A stretch of DNA of 64,000 nucleotides from an uncultured Parabacteroides sp. (GTDB lineage: Bacteria > Bacteroidota > Bacteroidia > Bacteroidales > Tannerellaceae), in assembly GCA_937894065.1 (NCBI GenBank), contig CALCST010000023.1, forward strand, positions 372,001 to 436,000, read 5' to 3'. Of the stretch, positions 53,558 through 61,451 are shown in pieces. Both the position numbers and the translations under genes were made by a program. The notes under the pieces were generated by a model. The model ran no database searches and was not told the DNA's origin. It saw nothing but the letters and a program-made list of their open reading frames with translations. The first letter of the stretch is position 1. Each line of letters begins with the position of its first letter.

Positions 53558-55924
53558 TCAATTTATCCTCACCCTAACTTTCCCATAAAACGCCCTTCCA
53601 GCCTTCTGCAGACTGAAATTGTCGTATAGTTTCTCGTTAGTGAAATTTCTGCATTCAAATGAGATATTATATTTACCGTTTCCAATGCTGTATGACAGAG
53701 TCAGGTTATGCGAAAACTGTGTCGGTACAACAAATTCCGATTCACTTCCCAAAGCCTCGGAATAAAGAGGGAAACTGTGCATATACAGATTGTCGTATGT
53801 CAGGCTCAGCTTGTTTCCTTTCTTTATCAGGTCGTTCCAGTAGAACGAAATATCCGAGTTGGCAAACTGATATGGAAGGTTCGGCATACGTGCACCGTAA
53901 GTCAGGCTTTCCTGGTTTGTTCCGCCGCCTATTGTGCGCACATTGTCTCTCACATCCATTTGAGTGAAGTTACCTCCAAGGCTGACCCATTTGCTGAAGC
54001 TGTATCTCACCGAAAAGTTATATCCTTTTGTCAGCACCTTTCCGTGATTCTCGTAAGCCGCACCGGACTTGCCGCCACTCAAATCCACAATCTTTCTCTG
54101 AATATAATCATTGGTATTTCTGTATACCAGACCACCTTCGGCATAGATACCATGTCTCCCGAAATTATGATTGTAGCTAAGATTCAGATTTATATTGTCG
54201 CTTCTCTCTGGCTTAAGACTGATATCTCCGCTTTCAAGGTCCTCGTCGCCAAACATTTCTTCGTTTGTCTGCAGTCGGTAAGCCTTTTCATACGAAAGTT
54301 TTGCCTGAAGGCTTTTCAGTATGAAATAAGTTCCTGCCATACCATATCCCATTGCGCTCACGCTGTTTGTTGTTCTCACATAATTGTCGAGAGCCGTTGA
54401 TGTTGCAACCGGACCGGCAATAAACTGGTTGTAGTATTTACCGAACACCGAAACATTCCATTTCTCACTTGGCATAAGGCGGTAGGAGAGACCGCTGATA
54501 TTCTTCATTGTTTCTTTTGGAATAGCATCTTCAATTCTGTCTTCATCCAAAAGAGACATGTTCGAACGGCGGAAAGAGTTCAGCACATGATTCAGTGTGA
54601 ATGCGTGTGCTTTGCCTATACGGTAATTCAGAGTCACTGTTCCGTTCCAGTTATTGTTGTTTGAGCGGACATACTGATATGACTGCTCACCGGGCGAGCG
54701 CAGCGGTCTCATTTCTCCGCGCCAGTTATATTCATAGCTCGATGTATCCACATTGTTTGTGATATTCTTGTTATAATTAGCCGTCACCACAATATCCAGA
54801 CCTTTGGTCAGCAGGTCGCGTTTGCGATATTCCACCGATGGCATCAGTGAATGTCCGTTTCTGTATTTACCGCCGAACACCACTTCCTGTCTTACACCAG
54901 TCTGAATGTCCTTGTGCATTCTCGAATAAGTGAACCCGAACATAAGTCTGTCTGCCCACGGCTTGTCAACCACACCGATTTTTCCAACCACAGCCTCATT
55001 GTGATATTTGTCGTGAAAGCGTTTCACGTGCTCAAGCTTTTTCTTGTTTATCGCACCTGTTTCGAAATCCTTCACCGGAGTATCGATATAATAGTCATTA
55101 TCCGAATAATTCTGGAAAGCATTAATCTCGTAAGTCAGACCATTTTCGAAAGTCTGTCCGAAATTCACATATGATTTATGGGTATTGAACGAACCATACG
55201 AATAAGAGGCATCCAGAAACCATCTTTTCTGATTTTTCTTGGTGATGATATTGATTACACCACCGATGGCATCCGTGCCGAAACCAACCGGAACTACACC
55301 TTTATACACTTCAATTCTTTCCGCAAAATTCACCGGAATATTATTCAGACTGAACGAACTTCCCACACCTTCCTGCGGAACACCGTCGATGAAAATCTTG
55401 ATATGCTTTCCGCTGAATCCGTCCATCATAAGTTGCATATCCGAACCGACGCCGCCACTTTCACGAAGTTTCATTCCCGGAGCCTGGGCAAGAGCTTCGC
55501 TCAGATTCTGAGTTGAATTATGCATAGCCTTAGTGTCGAGAGCAACAGCATTGAAAGCAGAGCGTTTCAGACGGCTGACACCATTTGAAACAATTACCAC
55601 CTCGTCCAGCTCCGTAGTCTGAGGTTTCATTTTCAAATCCATACTCTTAGTCTCTCCGTTCTTCAGACTGATATTGCGTTCCACTGTTTCATAACCTATT
55701 GCAGAAACCACAAGAATATATTGCCCTTCGTCGGCTTTCAGCTCATAAACTCCGTTTTCATTGGTCATACATCCCAAGTTTGTCCCTTTCAGATACACAG
55801 AAGCAAAGTCTATTGTCTCTTTCTCGGTCGAAGTTATTTTCCCCGTTATTTTTGCATTTTTACCAAACATGCACAGAGGCAGCAACATCATTAGTGTCGT
55901 AAATAGATAGCGTTTCGTTTCCAA
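53558..55924 (-). CDS. xusA: TonB-dependent siderophore receptor, XusA-like
   Basis: 788-residue outer-membrane transporter. Signal peptide MKR-like (RYLFTTLMMLLPLCMFG), carboxypeptidase-like domain about 24-105 (ITSTEKETIDFASVYLKGTN), plug about 120-225 (GVGSSFSLNNIPVNFAERIE), then the barrel with an Arg-Ile-Asn end (GKVRVRIN). No STN domain, so it is not coupled to an ECF sigma factor. With xusB and xusC downstream it forms a xenosiderophore (catecholate) uptake locus. A Fur-like box precedes it. Confidence 0.88.
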   Translation of the reverse strand: METKRYLFTTLMMLLPLCMFGKNAKITGKITSTEKETIDFASVYLKGTNLGCMTNENGVYELKADEGQYILVVSAIGYETVERNISLKNGETKSMDLKMKPQTTELDEVVIVSNGVSRLKRSAFNAVALDTKAMHNSTQNLSEALAQAPGMKLRESGGVGSDMQLMMDGFSGKHIKIFIDGVPQEGVGSSFSLNNIPVNFAERIEVYKGVVPVGFGTDAIGGVINIITKKNQKRWFLDASYSYGSFNTHKSYVNFGQTFENGLTYEINAFQNYSDNDYYIDTPVKDFETGAINKKKLEHVKRFHDKYHNEAVVGKIGVVDKPWADRLMFGFTYSRMHKDIQTGVRQEVVFGGKYRNGHSLMPSVEYRKRDLLTKGLDIVVTANYNKNITNNVDTSSYEYNWRGEMRPLRSPGEQSYQYVRSNNNNWNGTVTLNYRIGKAHAFTLNHVLNSFRRSNMSLLDEDRIEDAIPKETMKNISGLSYRLMPSEKWNVSVFGKYYNQFIAGPVATSTALDNYVRTTNSVSAMGYGMAGTYFILKSLQAKLSYEKAYRLQTNEEMFGDEDLESGDISLKPERSDNINLNLSYNHNFGRHGIYAEGGLVYRNTNDYIQRKIVDLSGGKSGAAYENHGKVLTKGYNFSVRYSFSKWVSLGGNFTQMDVRDNVRTIGGGTNQESLTYGARMPNLPYQFANSDISFYWNDLIKKGNKLSLTYDNLYMHSFPLYSEALGSESEFVVPTQFSHNLTLSYSIGNGKYNISFECRNFTNEKLYDNFSLQKAGRAFYGKVRVRIN

Positions 55925-55937
55925 TTTCTATTATTGT

Positions 55938-55952
55938 TATTAGTGATTCTCA
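55938..55952 (-). promoter_or_regulatory. Candidate Fur box upstream of xusA
   Basis: TGAGAATCACTAATA on the minus strand matches 11 of 14 positions of the 7-1-7 Fur consensus (TGATAAT-N-ATTATCA). It lies 14-28 bp ahead of the xusA start codon, just downstream of a -7-like AACTTTG. Iron repression is inferred from this and the siderophore genes. Confidence 0.5.
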
Positions 55953-55960
55953 ATTTTATT

Positions 55961-56720
55961 TTGCAAAGTTCCGATAATATTAAAAGTGTATCAATCGCAA
56001 TTTTTAGGTATTTTGTGGATTTAAAATTATAAATCATTGATTAACAATGTGTTTTGCTTTGTTGGGTTTTGTGGTAGGTAATGAATTTTATTGTAATTAA
56101 TCCTAATTATAACAATACATTAAAGAGTGAAATTTGTGTTTGATACCTAAATGTTGGTATTAGCTGATAGTTGTAAAATTGATAAATAATATTCTGTCAA
56201 AATGGCATATCATAATTTCTGTTTTTTCTTCAAATAAATAGTTTTGAGGCTTGTTCTCAACTAAAAATCCTATTTGTTTAGTTTGTTTAAAAAAATCATT
56301 ACAATGTTTTGAGGTAATGATTGCAATCGTTGCTCCAAGTCATTTAAATTAAGTGGATGAATGATTGTAATGACAGCCCAAAGTCATTGCAATCATTTTT
56401 TTAACAATCGCTTATTTGGGGTAAAAACACTTTTTTGAGAGCCTGATTTACTATAAAAAAACAGTGTTTTTTCGTCAGGAACGACAAATTTTATAGTCAA
56501 ATCCAGATTGTTATTTTGCGTAGGTTAATGAAAATATACATTACATTTTGCCTGCTTTTTATAAAATGATTCTGATAAAATTCACTCAGTGTAAGCAACT
56601 GCTGGATTTTTCTTTCAATAGTTATTTTCTAAACTTCATGAGAGTGCCGTCAATTTGATTCTCCTTTAATATGTATCAGAAAAATCAATTCTCATGAAGT
56701 TTAGGTGACATAATGGCATA
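55961..56720. repeat. Long non-coding repeat, copy 2
   Basis: 760 bp that aligns end to end with copy 3 (60330-61087, 758 bp). Examples are TTGCAAAGTT at the start, GATACCTAAATGTTGGTATT and the ATTGCAAT array in the middle, and TGACATAATGGCATA at the end. An internal copy of the terminal motif (TGTCAAAATGGCATA, 56195-56209) defines a 525-bp sub-unit. A perfect 13-bp inverted repeat AAACTTCATGAGA/TCTCATGAAGTTT lies at 56631-56643 and 56690-56702. No coding signal. Confidence 0.8.
56296..56395. repeat. 22-bp periodic palindrome array (ATTGCAAT core), copy 2
   Basis: Boxes start at 56298, 56320, 56342, 56364 and 56386, exactly 22 bp apart: ATTACAAT, ATTGCAAT, ATTTAAAT, ATTGTAAT, ATTGCAAT. The third box is itself a perfect palindrome. 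Flanks extend most boxes to 12-bp near-palindromes. Confidence 0.85.
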
Positions 56721-56803
56721 CATTGCAGGTTCGGACTTTCTGTGAAATACATCTATAAGTAGGTGCTCACAATTATTTTTATAATTCATGTAACTCCATA
56801 AGC

Positions 56804-56916
56804 TTTACATCGAAACATGGGAAATTCCCGGAAAAAGCTGCCGATGTTTTCCTGATATGCCCCCCAAAAAACATCGGCAGCTTTTTACCTAAACATGGGA
56901 AGTTTTCAAAGAGAAA
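56804..56916. repeat. 21/22-bp periodic array with long perfect hairpin
   Basis: 12-bp units at 56804, 56825, 56847, 56882 and 56903 with spacings 21, 22, 35 and 21. The spacer CATGGGAAA/CATGGGAAG occurs at both ends. Inside, AAAAAGCTGCCGATGTTTT (from 56832) and its reverse complement (ending about 56886) form a 19-bp stem. It follows long repeat copy 2. Bases 56721-56803 and 56917-57046 show nothing else. Confidence 0.65.
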
Positions 56917-57046
56917 GTTTATTGAGTATAAAGTTACTGAATACCCAGAACAAACTGAACGCGTTTTAGAATGGGTAGTTATCTTCAAACGGGTTTATTT
57001 GTAACCAATAATGCTCTTTTGCCTCTGACTTTTATTATTGACAGTG

Positions 57047-57367
57047 CTATCTTAATGATGATAGTTTTAATACTTCATCTTTCTGATAATCATTCTCAGT
57101 AGGATGATAAATCTTTTGAATTACAGAGTCAATATAAGATTTACAATCACGTGGTGCAAACCTTATAAGGTATTCTTTCAAATCATTTTCCTTGATTGAG
57201 AACTTTTCTACATTTTTCCTCACTTTATATATGGGAGTGATTGATTCCTTATTGACCGTGATTACTTCTGAAGCACGGAACATTTCTTGAATTCGTTTTT
57301 GAGTTTTATAGTCCATTTGTTCACTTGATTTTTCTATATATAACTTTGTAAGTAAGGAATATGACAT
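57047..57367 (-). CDS. Hypothetical protein in mobile island
   Basis: 106 residues from the ATG complementary to 57365-57367 (MSYSLLTKLYIEKSSEQMDY). An upstream frame of 31 codons is possible but starts within sequence that reads better as non-coding. It is mostly helical and charged, with YLIRFAPRDCKSYIDSVIQK near the middle; no signal peptide, membrane segment or motif. Not recognised. It is divergent from the HNH gene and may be a regulator or immunity partner, but nothing in it shows this. Confidence 0.4.
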   Translation of the reverse strand: MSYSLLTKLYIEKSSEQMDYKTQKRIQEMFRASEVITVNKESITPIYKVRKNVEKFSIKENDLKEYLIRFAPRDCKSYIDSVIQKIYHPTENDYQKDEVLKLSSLR

Positions 57368-57558
57368 TTTGACAGGCTTGATAGATTGGTATAGATGTTG
57401 TTGTAATAATTTACATGTGCCATCGGCATTCGTTGTGCTTAAAAGTTCGTTTCTGAACACAACGGCAGTTTACACCTATCTTTCTGAAATCAAGATGGCG
57501 GAGTTCATCTCCGTTACCAAGGGCAGTGGACATGTTAAACCGTTAAAAACTGATACTT

Positions 57559-57816
57559 ATGTCTTATTATTCTGATGAAAGGCTTGACCAGATTTGGGAT
57601 AAAGGCGGTATCATAAGAGGAAAAAATCCAGATTTGTATAGACAAGACAAGTATGGAAATACTATGTACAAACCCTCTTATGGAAAAACAAGCGCAATGG
57701 GCTGGAATGTTGACCATTCCAAACCCCAAGCACTTGGTGGTACTGACCATTTGAACAATTTGCAGCCAATGAATAGTAGGGTAAACTCTTCCAAAGGTAA
57801 GCAGTACCCGAAATAA
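57559..57816 (+). CDS. Small HNH endonuclease domain protein
   Basis: 85 residues almost filled by one HNH domain of the type found at the C-terminus of polymorphic toxins: MGWNVDHSKPQALGGTDHLN followed by NLQPMNSRVNSSKGKQYP. The His-Asn-Lys residues look intact. With no N-terminal delivery domain it could be a free-standing nuclease, a cut-off toxin tip, or an enzyme of the mobile element. A 26-codon frame ends inside its start, which might be a remnant of the lost upstream part. No convincing immunity gene is identifiable. Confidence 0.7.
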   Translation: MSYYSDERLDQIWDKGGIIRGKNPDLYRQDKYGNTMYKPSYGKTSAMGWNVDHSKPQALGGTDHLNNLQPMNSRVNSSKGKQYPK

Positions 57817-57984
57817 TTGTTTAATTGTTCCCACTCCAACCTTGTTGCAGCAAGGTAATTAGTTCTTATCAAAGCTACTGTCATTTTGGCACTATGACGG
57901 TGGCTTTTTCTTTATAACTTTGCTAATATAACGTATAATAGCTGGAAATATTGTATTCTTTATCAAAGTTTAAGATTTCAGTTA

Positions 57985-58353
57985 TTATAAATCAGCAAGC
58001 CTATTTAGGGTATTGTCGTAAATAATCACCTTATCTTGATATTGCTTTTCATGCATATTCATGTATAAAACAGTATCTCCACCATACATAAAAGCAGGCA
58101 CCCGCCAGTTATCTAAAATTTCCAATTCGCCTCTATTATAAAGCATTCTGAACGCATCAAATCCTACACATTCAATCATTTCCTCTATTGAGTCTGTTCT
58201 AATAAAAAGTTTATCGTGCGTCAAAAGTGCAGAAATAATTCTATCCAAGAAGTATAATTTTTCAGGCATAGAAATTTCGGGAAACACATGACCATGCCAG
58301 CGATCATAATTAGAGACCGTCAGGAGTTTTGTTTGCTCTATAACTAAATGCAT
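57985..58353 (-). CDS. Hypothetical protein, possibly 5'-truncated
   Basis: 122 residues from the first ATG (MHLVIEQTKLLTVSNYDRWH). The frame stays open 26 codons upstream to a TTG, so the N-terminus is uncertain or lost. The composition is that of a soluble cytosolic protein (MPEKLYFLDRIISALLTHDK; VPAFMYGGDTVLYMNMHEKQ). No family recognised. It is located in the mobile island beside the HNH gene on the opposite strand, which would also fit an immunity or anti-restriction gene; this is a guess. Confidence 0.4.
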   Translation of the reverse strand: MHLVIEQTKLLTVSNYDRWHGHVFPEISMPEKLYFLDRIISALLTHDKLFIRTDSIEEMIECVGFDAFRMLYNRGELEILDNWRVPAFMYGGDTVLYMNMHEKQYQDKVIIYDNTLNRLADL

Positions 58354-58590
58354 CAAACAATGCGCCCATGTTTGATTACCTACTTTCTGATGAACATACA
58401 ACTTTTGGAATATTATACAAATTGCTTTCAACTAAAATTCTAGAATATAGCTCGTTGACTGGTATAGTTAGTATTATTACAATCCATATTGGAACGTAGT
58501 ATATCATATTTTGATTTTTTGGGCACAATTATTTATCCAACTATTTCTATAAGTGTCCATAATCTGATCTCTTTTCTACCAGCAATAACA

Positions 58591-58627
58591 GAAATAACCT
58601 CGTAATTGAAACTTACGAGGTTATTTC
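58591..58627 (-). terminator. Strong hairpin terminator
   Basis: Perfect 15-bp stem (58591-58605 with 58613-58627, core AACCTCGTAA/TTACGAGGTT) and a 7-nt loop. It lies directly downstream of the membrane-protein gene on the minus strand. The U tract is short. Confidence 0.75.
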
Positions 58628-58661
58628 TACAATATTTTCTTTTTTAACTTCTTTTGTAAGA

Positions 58662-58949
58662 TCATTTCTCGTTCTGCTCATCTCTAACAAAAAGAGCGTA
58701 GATAGAATCTTTTATCAAATAAACTCCAGCTATAGCCATTAATCCTAAATAAATAGGAGCAGCTGACATACCGCCACCTTGGTCAACAATAGCTGTCCAA
58801 TCTGACGATAAGTTTCGCAACATAGAAAAATCAGTATCAGCTTCAAAAAGCTGAAGAACAAATGCAAGCACTCCTAACACAGGAGGTAGTAAGAAAAATA
58901 AGCCTATAATGCATTCGACCTTTTTGGCCTTAATAACAGCGTTATCCAT
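58662..58949 (-). CDS. Small two-helix membrane protein
   Basis: 95 residues with two membrane segments (IIGLFFLLPPVLGVLAFVLQ and AAPIYLGLMAIAGVYLIKDS) and a polar loop containing DWTAIVDQGGGMS. No family recognised. It has its own -7-like TACTTTTG (complement 59014-59021) and a strong terminator, so it looks like a complete transcription unit. It lies inside the mobile island, upstream of the relaxase remnant in the same direction. Confidence 0.6.
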   Translation of the reverse strand: MDNAVIKAKKVECIIGLFFLLPPVLGVLAFVLQLFEADTDFSMLRNLSSDWTAIVDQGGGMSAAPIYLGLMAIAGVYLIKDSIYALFVRDEQNEK

Positions 58950-59069
58950 ATCGTTGGAATTTATATTAATACTCCGTTTTTATGTCTAGGATAGGGTTGC
59001 CCCAATCCGACTACAAAAGTACAAAAAATCCGAGATATGTCATTCAATTATTACAGACTTTATTTTGAT

Positions 59070-60247
59070 TTACTGTTGCTTACCTCTGTTTTGTCTTGAC
59101 TTAGGTATTCCGATTGTTTCTCTAAACTCGTTCATTTTCTTTCTAAACCAGCTTACATGTGAAACTCCGTCAATCTTGAAATCAAACTTCCCATTCTTGT
59201 TCTCCTTGATGGCACAGACAGCTTGTTTGGTTTCAATGTCTCGGTTGAACTTGGAAGAATAGAGTTTGCCTTTTATGGGAACATCCTCTAATGTGCATAG
59301 TCTTCGGATTATATCATCATTGAAGTCCAAGTGTTCACGCAGGAAATTTATTATCGGTATCAGTTTCTCTACATACGGAATGTAGAGTTTGACAAAATCC
59401 ACAAACTCGGGCAGCTTGTTGTTCTGCTGTTTATAAGAGTTTTTTATTTCCTGTATCTGCTTGGCTTACTGATATTCCCTTTGTCTGGCTTTTTCAAGTT
59501 CAAGTATGCGGTCTTGCAAATCCTCGTTCCTGTGTTCCAATGCTTTCATCTTACCAGTCATGAAAAGAGAACCTACGCTTTCGGCTATGTTCGTCACTGC
59601 GGTCGTGGCTGCACCTTTCAGCTTTTCAGTCTGTATCTCTTTCTTAGTTCGTTTGAGTTCCTGCTCGGCTTCGGCTTTGAGTTCCTGCAACCGTTTGTTG
59701 CCCATATCAAGGGTATTGTTCTTTTTCTTCATGTTCCTATAGTATTGCATGGTAGTAGTGTGCCGTGCTTCCGAACCCCGTACCCCACGTTACAGTCCGT
59801 ATTTCGCCATCACCTTTGCGTAATTGTCGTGGTAGGCGACCAAGGTCTGACGATTGAACAGGTCATCTGTACACAAACGGACGGAATTTGTTTTCTTGCG
59901 GTACTTACGCTAGCCGTCAGCCTGCTTTTTCTTGGCTTTACGTCTTTTACCCGTCACAATGGGGACAACGGCTGCATGGATGTGCGGTGCCTTCTCGTCC
60001 ATGTGTAAATGGGTGGCAACTACATTGACTTTGCCGAATGTGGCTTGCAGCCATTGGATGCTGTCGCTGCACCATTCATCAAGCTTTCCTTTTCCTGTAT
60101 GTTCATCATGTCCTAGTGCGTACCCGACAGAACAACCCAGACAACACGTACTTGGTCGTGTGTGATTTTCCGTTTGATGCCTGCCGTATTCAACCGATGT
60201 CCGATCGCTTCATCCCTGCCGTGAACGTCATCGGGGTATTCGACAAG
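59070..60247 (-). pseudogene. Decayed MobV-type relaxase
   Basis: Remnant of a mobilisation relaxase. From 60247 down it encodes GRDEAIGHRLNTAGIKRKIT and VRVVWVVLSGTH, then a TAG (60113-60115) and a frameshift. The frame then continues through the catalytic block NVVATHLHMDEKAPHIHAAV (HxDExxPHxH metal site) and a coiled coil to the end at 59070. It is interrupted by TAG at 59910-59912 and TAA at 59790-59792 and 59466-59468. The first 45 or so residues are missing; a GTTGACAAG repeat begins where they should be. MobV relaxases nick oriT of small mobilisable elements. Confidence 0.88.
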
Positions 60248-60320
60248 TTGACAAGTTAACAAGGATACAGATAAGAAGCTATATCTCCTTGACTTCTTAA
60301 CTCCTTGACTCCTTAATCTC
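60241..60320. repeat. GTTGACAAG-family repeat at the relaxase break
   Basis: GACAAGTTGACAAGTTAACAAGG, then AGAAGCTATATCTCC and CTTGACTTCTTAACTCCTTGAC. It begins exactly where relaxase similarity stops. Confidence 0.65.
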
Positions 60321-60329
60321 ATTTTTCCG

Positions 60330-61087
60330 TTGCAAAGTTCTGACAATATTAAAATTGTTTCAATCGCATCTTTTAGGTATTTTGGAGATTTAAAATTTCA
60401 ATTTGTTGATTAATAATAAGTTTTACTCTGTTGGACTTGCCGTAAGGAAATGAAATTTATTGTAAGTAATCCTAATTATAACAATAAATTAGAGAGTGAA
60501 ATTTCCATTTGATACCTAAATGTTGGTATTAGCCAATTGTTTTAAAATTGATATATATTGTTCTGACAAAATGGCATATTATAAATCCTCTTTTTCTTTC
60601 AAATTAAGCGTTTTAAGACGAGTTTTCGACTAAAAATCCTATTGATTTAGTTTGTTTAAAAAAATCATTGCAATGATTTTGGAAAATCATCGCAATCGTT
60701 ACTCTGAGTCATCTAAATGATTTTGGTGAATGATTGCAATCGTTTCCTGAAGTCATTGCAATCATTTTTTTAACAGTAGCTTTTCTTAGGTAAAAATACT
60801 GTTTTTGGAGCTGGATTTACCTTAAAAAATAGGTGTTTTTCATCAGGAATACCAAATTTTGTGGTCAGATTCAGAATATCATTTTGTTTTGATTTTTGGA
60901 GGAAACTATACGTTATGTAAGGCTTTTATAAAATGATTCTAAAGATTATTCCTTTTGTGTAAGCATTCACAATGTTTTGCTTTCAATATGTATTTCCTAA
61001 ACTCTGTGAGAGTGCCGTCAAATTGATTCTCCTTTGATATGTATCGGAAAAATCGATTCTCGTGAAGTTTAGATGACATAATGACAT
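60330..61087. repeat. Long non-coding repeat, copy 3
   Basis: Direct repeat of 55961-56720, about 4.37 kb away, with the same length and the same ordered blocks. The repeated end motif is TGACAAAATGGCATA (60574-60588) and TGACATAATGACATA (about 61073-61087). Copies 2 and 3 enclose the mobile-island genes. Confidence 0.8.
60665..60764. repeat. 22-bp periodic palindrome array (ATTGCAAT core), copy 3
   Basis: Boxes start at 60667, 60689, 60711, 60733 and 60755, all 22 bp apart: ATTGCAAT, ATCGCAAT, ATCTAAAT, ATTGCAAT, ATTGCAAT. Confidence 0.85.
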
Positions 61088-61120
61088 ATGGAGGTAACTG
61101 TCGTTTATGTTGTAAATTAC

Positions 61121-61198
61121 TTCCGAATGCAATTAAATTTTCTTTCGAAAGAAATTGAATTTAGTTCCGAAAGAAAATGTTGTTACGTTCGGAAGAAA
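61121..61198. repeat. 22-bp periodic palindrome array (TTCCGAA core)
   Basis: Four units start at 61121, 61143, 61165 and 61187 (TTCCGAATGC, TTTCGAAAGAAA, TTCCGAAAGAAA, GTTCGGAAGAAA), exactly 22 bp apart. It lies 34 bp after long repeat copy 3. Bases 61199-61451 contain only a weak -7-like TATCTTTA (61379-61386). Confidence 0.8.
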
Positions 61199-61451
61199 TT
61201 AGTGTTTATTCTAGATATAGAAATTCACGGTTTGCTAGCTATGGTGACTATTGGTTTGTCGCAGATTGTTTAAGTTAATTTTGAATCGGAACTGAAATTA
61301 TGCAGCAAGGTTAAGAAGGGTGTCCTACCTAATCAAACTCGCTGCAAAATAAACAAAGATAAATTGAAAGAAAATAACTATCTTTACGCCCGTTTTTGTC
61401 AATGTGTTTGATGAATAGATGGATATAGAAACAAGAAACTGAGAGACAGAG

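Noticed and set aside
53708..54400. 230-codon open frame on the plus strand
   Set aside because: It is antisense to xusA, with composition set by the other strand.
59331..60008. 225-codon open frame on the plus strand
   Set aside because: It runs opposite the readable relaxase remnant with the HxDExxPHxH site.
59466..60115. Stop-codon reassignment in the relaxase
   Set aside because: Both TAA and TAG interrupt it, a frameshift is present and the N-terminus is missing. Neighbouring genes use normal stops. Simple decay explains all.
55961..61087. Composite transposon formed by long repeat copies 2 and 3
   Set aside because: No transposase, terminal inverted repeats or short target duplications were seen. 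The copies are too diverged for a recent insertion.
61088..61273. 61-codon open frame
   Set aside because: It spans the TTCCGAA array. The apparent protein is a translation of the 22-bp repeats.
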